The notes under the pieces: model-generated
What the model saw: only the letters and a program-made list of their open reading frames with translations
The model's database searches: none
What the model was told of the DNA's origin: nothing
Source: Anthopleura xanthogrammica
Taxonomy: Eukaryota > Cnidaria > Anthozoa > Actiniaria > Actiniidae
Length of the DNA: 64,000 nt
NCBI GenBank assembly: GCA_964019055.1
Contig: OZ025215.1
Location: 8,556,208 to 8,620,207, forward strand
Direction of reading: 5' to 3'
Translations under genes and position numbers: made by a program
In this document: one piece after another, positions 1-12,700 of the stretch
Position numbering within the stretch: the first letter of the stretch is position 1
Layout of the letters: the number at the start of each line of letters is the position of its first letter

Positions 1-3000
1 TACCGCTCTCCCAGTAATTGTTATTAGTGACTATTGGATTTGCGTCGTAATAGCATGACCCATCTCTTTTCCTTGCCTTGTGCAACGCTGCAAAAGGCTT
101 GACATCTTGACAGGTGTCATAGTAATCGGCGTACATGTTCCCCGGGCAAGACGGAAACCCAGACCAGGGTTCTTCCAGCTCTTGTTTGATTTCCCGGCCT
201 GTAGCCCACTCGCCAGCAAACTGATGTCTTTGCATGCGTACGTCGTGATCAATGATGATAACTACAGATCACGTCGATTCTCATATATACGCGTACATCA
301 ACCCCTGCTGGCTGCACCCTTGTCTCAGGGACGTTGCTTGGCAACAAGGGAGGTACTTAATACTTATGAACTTAGTGGTCTATCATATTGGTAAATTTAT
401 TACTTTAGGTATAAGAGTATCCTTAACAATAACCATAAGATTAATTGAAAATAATATTTGATTTCAAGGTTTTGGACCATGATCTCATAGTTTACCATAT
501 AATAGAATTTTATTGTGGAACTTCCGGCCCATAAGAAAAACTGCCATTGTTACTGAAATATTATTAAGAATGGTTGTTGGTGGAAGGAAGAAAAATATTT
601 TAAGAATATCGAGTTTAATGGTACATTTTCGTATTGCCTGGATACGGGATATACTTGATTCTCGTATAGGTCTAAACAGAGTTTTATACTCTTGATTATA
701 GTAACCGTCTAGTATTCTTTAGTAACTAACTACGAGTAGGTGTTTCGTCTGAATTGTGCGCTTTGGAAATAAAGTCAGAAAGTCTACTGCCAATCAAATC
801 AAACATTAAATCAAAAATATCTATTCTCCAGAACTATAGTTCGAAAGGATACGAAACTAGAAATATTTTAATTTTAGCTTGAAAATGCAGGTGCTAAATT
901 GGAGAAATCCTTCCAGAAGTAAGATAGGACTATTTTTAACTGATGTTATTACAACCCACGCAATATTTGCGAGATATTTTTAAAAACTTTCAAAGAGCAA
1001 GTTGAATCAAACTGTGGAAAGGATCCCGTGACGTTGGTAAATACGTCAAAACGAAACGAATCTTATTGGTGTACCTGTGGTAGTTTGCGTAAAGAATAAG
1101 AAAATATGAGTAAAGGTATTTTAATTCATTCGACCACCCACTGTCAGGGTTTCACTGAGCATTGTTCTTTGATACCCTTTAACAATACATTCACTTCGTA
1201 TTGACTTTGAGAGAACAAGCACGTTGAGGCAGGTGGGGCCAGCAATGCACCTTACTCCACAAGAAGGATTTTTCTAGTAATATTGCGAATTGCGGAATTT
1301 TTGTAATGAATTCTTAATGTAGCTGAAAAATGTTTCGTAACTTTCCAAATAAAAGAGGAAAGTTCTAGTGGATATTATTAAAGAAGGAATGAACACACAC
1401 AAACAGGGAGCTCAGAAAAAATTCCTAGAGAATATGCTTGTAATAACTCAGCATAAACTAGCTAGTTTGCAGCAAGATTACGCAAGGTAAATGAGTCACG
1501 CAGGGGTTTTTCGTATCAGATCTGTGCTTGTTGTGTATCCCCCTCACGAACAGAGTAAAGAATTACTCATAGCTCCCATTACATCAATTGTAAATATTCT
1601 CTCAGCTGGTAACCCCAACCGAACTACAGCAGTGTCAATCGCTAGAGCAGACCAGGTCAGACTCAGGCTTCGAACAGTACTTCGTACAGAAAATCATCCA
1701 GCAGAATAGAACACGTGTCATTCCCTTGAGTATCATTTTTTTGTTTAACGGTTGCGCATGAGAAGATACATGAATATGGATACAACTCAAACACGAGAAG
1801 AATCTTATTCTCAAGCGAATGACACGTGACCTGAAATGAGAAAAATTGCGCCCAAGCCGAAAAGGTGATGGTAGAGTCTCTGGAAATTTGTTTAGTGCTT
1901 TAAAAAAATCAATAAAATGTGTGTTTAGGGACGGATAGGGATGGGGGAGGGAGAGAACCTGGTAGTACTGACGAATATGAAATGCATGTACATTTTGCCC
2001 AGATCGTTCAAACCTGACGATGTGTTGCCAACTTCTTCCAGCCTTGACAAGTGTGCCTCATAGAGTGTAAGATACTCGTGATCGTCTGATTTAGCAACTT
2101 TAATAATGCCAGGATGCTGGCGGACGTCATCAAGAGAGCCTTCCGATCCTCCGTCAGAAAAATCACCTGGAATTCAATCAATAATGATTGAAAGAGGTTC
2201 TAACAAATCAACCTTAGTATTAGACAGGATCTCCTATGGGTTGAAAATTATACAGTACAGCAGTTGGTAGTCATGGGAATCAAGGGTGGTATAGAGGTAG
2301 TACACTCCATCTCACCTCTGGGGTTCGATTCCCATTCAAGGAATCACATGTGAGAAAAGTCAGTCTGTTTGATCGCTCTCTTGATTCGAAGGGTTTCCCT
2401 ACCTCCAAAAAACTTAATAAGATAAATTCAATTTCGATATGTGAGTTGGCCATGCCCTGATCTTGCTCAGTCAAGAGGTTGTTTCGTTGTATCGATGAAA
2501 TGTGATGTTTTTTTTTTTGATGATGATTGTGATGGTATATATATATATGATTTACAAGAAAATAACTGAACACTATTTCAATGTTACGGGATACCGTGCC
2601 GCGCTGACACCCTGTTAAACATCATATTTGTTCCTATTTCCAAATCCCATTCCTTCCTTCCAAGGGACGGATCCAGAAATTTGCAAGGGGGGTGGCCGAG
2701 ATGTAAAAGGTGACGATATAGTGACGTCTGATTTATTCAATTTGTACTTAGATTTAATTGGGGGGGTGTCTGGTGCACCGATGGACACCCCCTAGATCCG
2801 CCCCTCCTTCCTTCTTTCCTCCCTTCCTTCCTTCCTCCATTCCTTCATTTATTTTCATGGCATTCTTTACCTTCCTGTTCTTCATTTGCTCTACGATTCG
2901 ATTCTTCCATTTTCTCCATCAGTCGGTCATCGTGTTTTATCATCAGATCCAAGTTGCCGCCTGATCTCCCACTGGGGGATTCTTTGACTGTCGACGTGCT

Positions 3001-3945
3001 TCGACTATCATCGAGAAGAAATACGTAGCGTGTACGCCTCTGATCCACTGGTGAATTACCAAGTACAATGGGAGTAGGGGCTGATGATATAAAATAGAAT
3101 GGATAGAGATGGGTCATCATTGGAGGACTGAGGTGGGGGTGTTGAGGGCACGATAGAAATTGGTCATCACAGGGACGGCGGAGCCCATTTTAAGATAAGA
3201 AAAGCTAAGCTAAGATAAGAAAATATAAGATTAGTATGCAAAAGGAAGAAAGGGGGGGGGGGGGCTCCGTCATCCATGTTGGTTGTTGGGGGTCAGAAAG
3301 TATGACTGAGTTTTGGGAGGGAGTAGGTGTTGCGGTCAGGAATTGGGGCTGATGTTACAAAATAAAATATATAGAAATGGGTCATCATAGAGGACTGAGT
3401 TAAGGGGCGCGGATTGTTGAGGTTATGCACTCAAAGGCAAGTTGCTCCTTTTAATAGTACCCATAGATAGAGGAGAGAGATTTTGAGCATATTTTGTATG
3501 CATGAAATCAAACCCACTCGTATCATCCATGGCTTATCACACTGGTTTCGGAAAGCACTCCTCATTTTCTTGATGTAGTAACTGCTGATACCTTTATTAA
3601 ACGCCGATATTACATCTCGAACTCTTGGGTCACCAGACTTCTGATTGGCATTTGTTTGAAGCTGTAGCTCCTGTGGTGCTGCGACCCCTGTGAATTTGAT
3701 ACAGACTCAATTGAGTTTTAAGGGGGGAAGGAAACGTGATATTCAAGCTGATCCTGTTTAGCAGGGATCGCGGAGCATAGTGTCGAGTGGGGTGGGTAAG
3801 GGCTAGTCTGGGGTAATTTGAATACAACAAAATTGTTACCTAGAGATGGTTTGTCTCCCTCTCTTCCGGTGACGAATGGCTGTCCCATGCGGGAAACTGT
3901 TTGGCATGCTGATACCTTGGCAGATGAAGATACATCAACATCCAT
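1..3945 (-). CDS. Unrecognised minus-strand gene, 5' part, leaves the window at position 1
   Basis: Exons rebuilt from splice sites and phase. Exon 1 is 3945-3840, with ATG at 3945-3943 (MDVDVSSSAKVS...) and donor GTAACA, phase 1. Exon 2 is 3687-3518 (acceptor CACAG, donor GTGGGT), encoding ...DPRVRDVISAFNKGISS.... Exon 3 is 3039-2871 (donor GTAAAG), with the charged stretch DLMIKHDDRLMEKMEESNRR. Exon 4 starts at 2166 (acceptor TTCCAG) and ends at 1992 or 1969 depending on the donor; it encodes ...DDVRQHPGIIKVAKSDDH.... A last open exon runs from about 261 to the window edge and is cysteine- and tyrosine-rich (e.g. YADYYDTCQDVKPF). The phase-1 donor at 1969 fits the acceptor at 261, but other exons may lie between. 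No signal peptide or membrane segment is visible at the N-terminus. I do not recognise the family. Exons 1-4 are well supported by phase agreement; joining them to the edge exon is less certain. Confidence 0.55.
1711..1831. repeat. Foldback element in an intron
   Basis: Inverted arms beginning ACACGTGTCATTC and ending GAATGACACGTG, about 20 bp each and nearly perfect, enclose about 80 bp of AT-rich sequence. This fits a small foldback or MITE-like element. No target-site duplication was identified. Confidence 0.45.
2275..2560 (+). mobile_element. tRNA-derived SINE-like element
   Basis: The head resembles a tRNA: an A-box-like segment (TGGTATAGAGGTAG) near 2287 and a B-box GGTTCGATTCC at 2322-2332, with tRNA-like spacing. 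The body runs on and ends in a T-rich, GATGAT and TA microsatellite tail near 2510-2552. RNA polymerase III SINEs have this layout. It lies in an intron of the leftmost gene. The 3' limit is approximate. Confidence 0.5.
2664..2805. mobile_element. hAT-like MITE remnant
   Basis: The ends are near-complementary: ACGGATCCAG on the left and CTAGATCCGCCC on the right. The interior is G-rich and non-coding. The ends resemble the CAGnGGCGGATCCAGG-type termini of many hAT-derived miniature elements, like the copy at 39,819. No clear 8-bp target duplication was seen. Confidence 0.4.
3071..3407 (+). repeat. Pair of ~60-bp direct repeats
   Basis: The segment at about 3,075-3,135 (GGGGCTGATGATATAAAATA...GGTCATCAT...GAGGACTGAG) recurs at about 3,344-3,404 with modest divergence, 270 bp apart. 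GA-rich DNA and a poly-G run (3,253-3,265) lie between. The repeats are within an intron and non-coding. Confidence 0.5.
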
Positions 3946-4109
3946 ATTTGTTATTTTAATATTACCGCATAAACCACTATAGAGGAAAGAAAAAGAAATC
4001 AGGCAAGGAAAGACTGGAAAATGTGAATGAAAAGCTCACAATACTGAAAACCTTGAACTACTACGATGTCTTCTCAAGGTTATACAAAACAACATCACAG
4101 ATACAATAT

Positions 4110-4366
4110 TCATTAATTCATCCCTCCATCAAACCACTCATCTATCCATCCATCAATTCATTCGTTCATGCAACTACCCATCCATCCATCTATCCCTCCC
4201 TCCCTCAATCCATCCATCCATCCATCCAACAATCTCTCCATCCATCCACCCATCTATCCCCCCTCCATCCATCCATCCACCCATCCATCCATCCATCCAT
4301 CCATCCATCCATCCATCCATCCATCCATCCATCCATCCATCCATCCATCCATCCATCCATCCATCC
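4110..4366. repeat. (ATCC)n microsatellite, left block
   Basis: A degenerate and then perfect ATCC tetranucleotide array, purest at 4,261-4,366. Open frames rich in HPSI (plus strand) or WMDG (minus strand) are artefacts of the 4-bp unit. It abuts a LINE fragment on its right. Confidence 0.95.
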
Positions 4367-4978
4367 GATGACATTGATCTGTCCCTTTCAGTTAAGCTTC
4401 AAAAGTTACAGAATAGAGCTGCTCGTTTAATTACAGGTGACTCTTACTCTGTCAGGTCGCAAGACATACTCAAGAAGCTTGATTGGACACCATTAAACAA
4501 AAAGAGAACCCAAGATAAAGCAATTATGATGCATAAGATCATAAATGGCAAAACACCTTCATATTTGAAAGAGCTATTCACTAATAGCAATGTCTCAAAT
4601 CACTATAGTTTGAGAGACAAAACAAAACTTGATTTACAAATCCCGCGTGCAAGAACAGATTATTATAAGAAAAGCTTTGTCTTTTCGGGAGCCAAACTAT
4701 GGAATTCTCTTCCAAATTCTTTAAAAGAAGAGAAGTCCCTGAGTAAATTCAAGTCAAAATTGAAGGATATTGATCTCTGCATCGACTAAAGCTAGTAATA
4801 TATAATTATTATTATTTTAAATTACCATATTGATATTAATATTGTTTAATAAATACTGTAGTTTTTTATTAATTCATGTACATATTTTAGCACGGCTTCT
4901 AGGTAGACCAGAATTTGTAATCTTTTATTGTAAATTTTGATAGAACCACCGTGGATAAATAAAGTTACTATCCTATCC
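4367..4978 (+). mobile_element. 5'-truncated LINE: reverse transcriptase C-terminus plus 3' UTR
   Basis: An open frame at 4367-4789 (140 codons plus stop) reads like the C-terminal end of a non-LTR retrotransposon ORF2. It has [14 protein letters not shown], then [15 protein letters not shown], and [15 protein letters not shown] near the end, typical of CR1/jockey/L2-like elements. A 190-bp 3' UTR follows, ending in AATAAAGTTACTATCCTATCC. The catalytic reverse transcriptase core and endonuclease are absent, so this copy cannot move by itself. Both sides are ATCC-type repeat. That suggests insertion into the microsatellite, or a microsatellite seeded by the LINE tail. Confidence 0.85.
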
Positions 4979-5110
4979 TATCCATCCCTCCCTCCCTCCC
5001 TCCCTCCCTCCCTCCCTCCATCCATCCATCTATTCATTCATAACTCAATCATCCATCCATCAATTTATTCATCTATCCATGAATCCATTTATTCAAATAT
5101 CCAATCCTTC
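4979..5110. repeat. (CCCT)n / (ATCC)n microsatellite, right block
   Basis: CCCT tetranucleotides at about 4,984-5,018 run into degenerate ATCC/ATTC repeats to about 5,110. They continue directly from the LINE 3' tail. Confidence 0.85.
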
Positions 5111-5685
5111 TTCCCTTCATTAAGGTCGTTTCCCCATTTCGCCATTTTAACACCTCAAAAAAAAAATCATTATTCATGAAAGAAAAGAAATAGATCATTT
5201 TTTGGTCATTTTTGAGCAAAAAAAATTGTTTTCGACTATAGCCCATTCGTTAGATCCATTTTGGACCATTTTCACACCTATTCAAAAAATACTCATTAAT
5301 TTTAAAGGATGCAAAATAGGTCATTTTTGAGCAAAAACCATGGACTATAGCCCATGGTTTCGATCGATTTTGGACCATTTTCACACCTTTTTAAAAAAAA
5401 TAATGATTAATTATCAAGGATGCAAAATAGGTCATTTTTGGTCATTTTGGGGGGAAAAGCATGGACTATAGCCCATGGTTTTGATCGATTTTGGACCATT
5501 TTCACACCTATTCAAAAAATAATCATTAATTATCAAGGATGGAAAATAGGTCATTTTTGGTCATTTTCGAGCAAAAAGCATGGACTATAGCCCATGGTTT
5601 TGATCGATTTTGGACTATTTTCACACCTTTTCAAAAAATATTCATTATTTATGAAGGAGGTAAAATAGGTCATTTTTGGTCATTT

Positions 5686-6835
5686 TCGAGCAAAAAGCAT
5701 GGACTATAGCCCATGGTTTTGATCGATTTTGGACCATTTTCACACCTTTTTAGAAAATAATCATTAATTATCAAGGATGGAAAATAGGTCATTTTTGGTC
5801 ATTTTTGAGCAAATAGCATGGACTATAGCCCATGGTTTTGATCGATTTTGGACCATTGTCACACCTTTTCAAAAAATATTCATTATTTTTGAAGGATGCA
5901 AAATAGGTCATTTTCGAGCAAAAAGCATGGACTATAGCCCATGGTTTTGATCGATTTTGGACTATTTTCACACCTTTTTAAAAAATAATCATTAATTATC
6001 AAGGATGCAAAATAGGTCATTTTTGAGCAAAAAGCATGGACTATAGCCCATGGTTTTGATCGATTTTGGACCATTTTCACACCTTTTTAAAAAATAATCA
6101 TTAATTATCAAGGATGGAAAATAGGTCATTTTTGGTCATTTTTGAGCAAATAGCATGGACTATAGCCCATGGTTTTGATCGATTTTGGACCATTTTCACA
6201 CCTTTTAAAAAAATAATCATTAATTATCAAGGATGCAAAATAGGTCATTTTTGGTCATTTTTGAGCAAATAGCATGGACTATAGCCCATGGTTTTGATCG
6301 ATTTTGGACCATTGTCACACCTTTTCAAAAAATATTCATTATTTTTGAAGGATGCAAAATAGGTCATTTTCGAGCAAAAAGCATGGACTATAGCCCATGG
6401 TTTTGATCGATTTTGGACTATTTTCACACCTTTTCAAAAAATATTCATTATTTATGAAGGAGGTAAAATAGGTCATTTTTGGTCATTTTCGAGCAAAAAG
6501 TATGGACTATAGCCCATGGTTTTGATCGATTTTGGACTATTTTCACACCTTTTTAAAAAATAATCATTAATTATCAAGGATGGAAAATAGGTCATTTTTG
6601 GTCATTTTTGAGCAAATAGCATGGACTATAGCCCATGGTTTTGATCGATTTTGGACCATTGTCACATCTTTTCAAAAAATATTCATTATTTTTGAAGGAT
6701 GCAAAATAGGTCATTTTCGAGCAAAAAGCATGGACTATAGCCCACGGTTTTGATGGATTTTGGACCATTTTCACACCTTTTTAAAAAATAATCATTAATT
6801 ATCAAGGATGGAAAATAGGTCATTTTTGGTCATTT
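5686..6835 (+). repeat. Satellite higher-order block, 1,150 bp, copy 1
   Basis: Ten monomers (six of 119 bp, four of 109 bp) repeated immediately at 6,836-7,985. Both copies share a private TTTTTAGAAAATAATC variant (near 5,750 and 6,900). One difference noticed is C at 5,990 against G at 7,140. The left limit is approximate. Confidence 0.8.
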
Positions 6836-7985
6836 TCGAGCAAAAAGCATGGACTATAGCCCATGGTTTTGATCGATTTTGGACCATTTTCACACCTTTT
6901 TAGAAAATAATCATTAATTATCAAGGATGGAAAATAGGTCATTTTTGGTCATTTTTGAGCAAATAGCATGGACTATAGCCCATGGTTTTGATCGATTTTG
7001 GACCATTGTCACACCTTTTCAAAAAATATTCATTATTTTTGAAGGATGCAAAATAGGTCATTTTCGAGCAAAAAGCATGGACTATAGCCCATGGTTTTGA
7101 TCGATTTTGGACTATTTTCACACCTTTTTAAAAAATAATGATTAATTATCAAGGATGCAAAATAGGTCATTTTTGAGCAAAAAGCATGGACTATAGCCCA
7201 TGGTTTTGATCGATTTTGGACCATTTTCACACCTTTTTAAAAAATAATCATTAATTATCAAGGATGGAAAATAGGTCATTTTTGGTCATTTTTGAGCAAA
7301 TAGCATGGACTATAGCCCATGGTTTTGATCGATTTTGGACCATTTTCACACCTTTTAAAAAAATAATCATTAATTATCAAGGATGCAAAATAGGTCATTT
7401 TTGGTCATTTTTGAGCAAATAGCATGGACTATAGCCCATGGTTTTGATCGATTTTGGACCATTGTCACACCTTTTCAAAAAATATTCATTATTTTTGAAG
7501 GATGCAAAATAGGTCATTTTCGAGCAAAAAGCATGGACTATAGCCCATGGTTTTGATCGATTTTGGACTATTTTCACACCTTTTCAAAAAATATTCATTA
7601 TTTATGAAGGAGGTAAAATAGGTCATTTTTGGTCATTTTCGAGCAAAAAGTATGGACTATAGCCCATGGTTTTGATCGATTTTGGACTATTTTCACACCT
7701 TTTTAAAAAATAATCATTAATTATCAAGGATGGAAAATAGGTCATTTTTGGTCATTTTTGAGCAAATAGCATGGACTATAGCCCATGGTTTTGATCGATT
7801 TTGGACCATTGTCACATCTTTTCAAAAAATATTCATTATTTTTGAAGGATGCAAAATAGGTCATTTTCGAGCAAAAAGCATGGACTATAGCCCACGGTTT
7901 TGATGGATTTTGGACCATTTTCACACCTTTTTAAAAAATAATCATTAATTATCAAGGATGGAAAATAGGTCATTTTTGGTCATTT
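6836..7985 (+). repeat. Satellite higher-order block, 1,150 bp, copy 2
   Basis: Second copy of the 5,686-6,835 block. Matching stops at about 7,986, where TTTTCGAG in the first copy's continuation becomes TTTTTGAG. Similar blocks of nine monomers (1,031 and 1,041 bp) and seven monomers (803 bp) follow up to about 10,700. Confidence 0.8.
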
Positions 7986-9760
7986 TTGAGCAAATAGCAT
8001 GGACTATAGCCCATGGTTTTGATCGATTTTGGACCATTGTCACACCTTTTCAAAAAATATTCATTATTTTTGAAGGATGCAAAATAGGTCATTTTCGAGC
8101 AAAAAGCATGGACTATAGCCCATGGTTTTGATCGATTTTGGACTATTTTCACACCTTTTTAAAAAATAATCATTAATTATCAAGGATGCAAAATAGGTCA
8201 TTTTTGAGCAAAAAGCATGGACTATAGCCCATGGTTTTGATCGATTTTGGACCATTTTCACACCTTTTTAAAAAATAATCATTAATTATCAAGGATGGAA
8301 AATAGGTCATTTTTGGTCATTTTTGAGCAAATAGCATGGACTATAGCCCATGGTTTTGATCGATTTTGGACCATTTTCACACCTTTTAAAAAAATAATCA
8401 TTAATTATCAAGGATGCAAAATAGGTCATTTTTGGTCATTTTTGAGCAAATAGCATGGACTATAGCCCATGGTTTTGATCGATTTTGGACCATTGTCACA
8501 TCTTTTCAAAAAATATTCATTATTTTTGAAGGATGCAAAATAGGTCATTTTCGAGCAAAAAGCATGGACTATAGCCCACGGTTTTGATGGATTTTGGACC
8601 ATTTTCACACCTTTTTAAAAAATAATCATTAATTATCAAGGATGGAAAATAGGTCATTTTTGGTCATTTTTGAGCCAATAGCATGGACTATAGCCCATGG
8701 TTTTGATCGATTTTGGACCATTGTCACACCTTTTCAAAAAATATTCATTATTTTTGAAGGATGCAAAATAGGTCATTTTCGAGCAAAAAGCATGGACTAT
8801 AGCCCACGGTTTTGATGGATTTTGGACCATTTTCACACCTTTTAAAAAAATATTCATTATTTATGAAGGAGGTAAAATAGGTCATTTTTGGTCATTTTCG
8901 AGCAAAAAGCATGGACTATAGCCCATGGTTTTGATGGATTTTGGACCATTTTCACACCTTTTCAAAAAATATTCATTATTTATGAAGGATGGAAAATAGG
9001 TCATTTTTGAGCAAAAAGCATGGACTATAGCCCATGGTTTTGATCGATTTTGGACCATTTTCACACCTTTTCAAAAAATATTCATTATTTATGAAGGAGG
9101 TAAAATAGGTCATTTTTGGTCATTTTCGAGCAAAAAGTATGGACTATAGCCCATGGTTTTGATCGATTTTGGACTATTTTCACACCTTTTTAAAAAATAA
9201 TCATTAATTATCAAGGATGGAAAATAGGTCATTTTTGGTCATTTTTGAGCAAATAGCATGGACTATAGCCCATGGTTTTGATCGATTTTGGACCATTGTC
9301 ACATCTTTTCAAAAAATATTCATTATTTTTGAAGGATGCAAAATAGGTCATTTTCGAGCAAAAAGCATGGACTATAGCCCACGGTTTTGATGGATTTTGG
9401 ACCATTTTCACACCTTTTTAAAAAATAATCATTAATTATCAAGGATGGAAAATAGGTCATTTTTGGTCATTTTTGAGCCAATAGCATGGACTATAGCCCA
9501 TGGTTTTGATCGATTTTGGACCATTGTCACACCTTTTCAAAAAATATTCATTATTTTTGAAGGATGCAAAATAGGTCATTTTCGAGCAAAAAGCATGGAC
9601 TATAGCCCACGGTTTTGATGGATTTTGGACCATTTTCACACCTTTTAAAAAAATATTCATTATTTATGAAGGAGGTAAAATAGGTCATTTTTGGTCATTT
9701 TCGAGCAAAAAGCATGGACTATAGCCCATGGTTTTGATGGATTTTGGACCATTTTCACAC

Positions 9761-12700
9761 CTTTTCAAAAAATATTCATTAATTATCAAGGATGGAAAAT
9801 AGGTCATTTTTGGTCATTTTCGAGCAAAAAGCATGGACTATAGCCCATGGTTTTGATCGATTTTGGACCATTTTCACACCTTTTTAAAAAATAATCATTA
9901 ATTATCAAGGATGGAAAATAGGTCATTTTTGGTCATTTTTGAGCAAATAGCATGGACTATAGCCCATGGTTTTGATCGATTTTGGACCATTGTCACACCT
10001 TTTCAAAAAATATTCATTATTTTTGAAGGATGCAAAATAGGTCATTTTCGAGCAAAAAGCATGGACTATAGCCCATGGTTTTGATCGATTTTGGACTATT
10101 TTCACACCTTTTCAAAAAATATTCATTATTTATGAAGGAGGTAAAATAGGTCATTTTTGGTCATTTTCGAGCAAAAAGTATGGACTATAGCCCATGGTTT
10201 TGATCGATTTTGGACTATTTTCACACCTTTTTAAAAAATAATCATTAATTATCAAGGATGGAAAATAGGTCATTTTTGGTCATTTTTGAGCAAATAGCAT
10301 GGACTATAGCCCATGGTTTTGATCGATTTTGGACCATTGTCACATCTTTTCAAAAAATATTCATTATTTTTGAAGGATGCAAAATAGGTCATTTTCGAGC
10401 AAAAAGCATGGACTATAGCCCACGGTTTTGATGGATTTTGGACCATTTTCACACCTTTTTAAAAAATAATCATTAATTATCAAGGATGGAAAATAGGTCA
10501 TTTTTGGTCATTTTTGAGCCAATAGCATGGACTATAGCCCATGGTTTTGATCGATTTTGGACCATTGTCACACCTTTTCAAAAAATATTCATTATTTTTG
10601 AAGGATGCAAAATAGGTCATTTTCGAGCAAAAAGCATGGACTATAGCCCACGGTTTTGATGGATTTTGGACCATTTTCACACCTTTTAAAAAAATATTCA
10701 TTATTTATGAAGGAGGTAAAATAGGTCATTTTTGGTCATTTTCGAGCAAAAAGCATGGACTATAGCCCATGGTTTTGATGGATTTTGGACCATTTTCACA
10801 CCTTTTCAAAAAATATTCATTATTTATGAAGGATGGAAAATAGGTCATTTTTGAGCAAAAAGCATGGACTATAGCCCATGGTTTTGATCGATTTTGGACC
10901 ATTTTCACACCTTTTTAAAAAATAATCATTAATTATCAAGGATGCAAAATAGGTCATTTTTGGTCATTTTCGAGCAAAAAGCATGGACTATAGCCCATGG
11001 TTTTGATCGATTTTGGACCATTTTCACACCTTTTTAAAAAATAATCATTAATTATCAAGGATGGAAAATAGGTCATTTTTGGTCATTTTCGAGCAAAAAG
11101 CATGGACTATAGCCCATGGTTTTGATCGATTTTGGACCATTTTCACACCTTTTTAAAAAATAATCATTAATTATCAAGGATGGAAAATAGGTCATTTTTG
11201 GTCATTTTTGAGCAAATAGCATGGACTATAGCCCATGGTTTTGATCGATTTTGGACCATTGTCACACCTTTTGAAAAAATATTCATTATTTTTGAAGGAT
11301 GCAAAATAGGTCATTTTCGAGCAAAAAGCATGGACTATAGCCCATGGTTTTGATCGATTTTGGACTATTTTCACACCTTTTCAAAAAATATTCATTATTT
11401 ATGAAGGAGGTAAAATAGGTCATTTTTGGTCATTTTCGAGCAAAAAGCATGGACTATAGCCCATGGTTTTGATCGATTTTGGACTATTTTCACACCTTTT
11501 CAAAAAATATTCATTATTTATGAAGGAGGTAAAATAGGTCATTTTTGGTCATTTTTGAGCAAATAGCATGGACTATAGCCCATGGTTTTGATCGATTTTG
11601 GACTATTTTCACACCTTTTTAAAAAATAATCATTAATTATCAAGGATGGAAAATAGGTCATTTTTGGTCATTTTTGAGCAAATAGCATGGACTATAGCCC
11701 ATGGTTTTGATCGATTTTGGACCATTGTCACATCTTTTCAAAAAATATTCATTATTTTTGAAGGATGCAAAATAGGTCATTTTCGAGCAAAAAGCATGGA
11801 CTATAGCCCACGGTTTTGATGGATTTTGGACCATTTTCACACCTTTTTAAAAAATAATCATTAATTATCAAGGATGGAAAATAGGTCATTTTTGGTCATT
11901 TTTGAGCCAATAGCATGGACTATAGCCCATGGTTTTGATCGATTTTGGACCATTGTCACACCTTTTCAAAAAATATTAATTATTTTTGAAGGATGCAAAA
12001 TAGGTCATTTTCGAGCAAAAAGCATGGACTATAGCCCACGGTTTTGATGGATTTTGGACCATTTTCACACCTTTTAAAAAAATAATCATTATTTATGAAG
12101 GAGGTAAAATAGGTCATTTTTGGTCATTTTCGAGCAAAAAGCATGGACTATAGCCCATGGTTTTGATGGATTTTGGACCATTTTCACACCTTTTCAAAAA
12201 ATATTCATTATTTATGAAGGATGGAAAATAGGTCATTTTTGGTCATTTTCGAGCAAAAAGCATGGACTATAGCCCATGGTTTTGATCGATTTTGGACCAT
12301 TTTCACACCTTTTTAAAAAATAATCATTAATTATCAAGGATGGAAAATAGGTCATTTTTGGTCATTTTTGAGCAAATAGCATGGACTATAGCCCATGGTT
12401 TTGATCGATTTTGGACCATTGTCACACCTTTTTAGAAAATATTCATTATTTTTGAAGGATGCAAAATAGGTCATTTTCGAGCAAAAAGCATGGACTATAG
12501 CCCACGGTTTTGATGGATTTTGGACCATTTTCACACCTTTTTAAAAAATAATCATTATTTATGAAGGAGGTAAAATAGGTCATTTTTGGTCATTTTCGAG
12601 CAAAAAGCATGGACTATAGCCCATGGTTTTGATGGATTTTGGACCATTTTCACACCTTTTCAAAAAATATTCATTATTTATGAAGGATGGAAAATAGGTC

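Noticed and set aside
4023..4430. HPSI-repeat and WMDG-repeat proteins
   Set aside because: Translation of the ATCC tetranucleotide in several frames on both strands.
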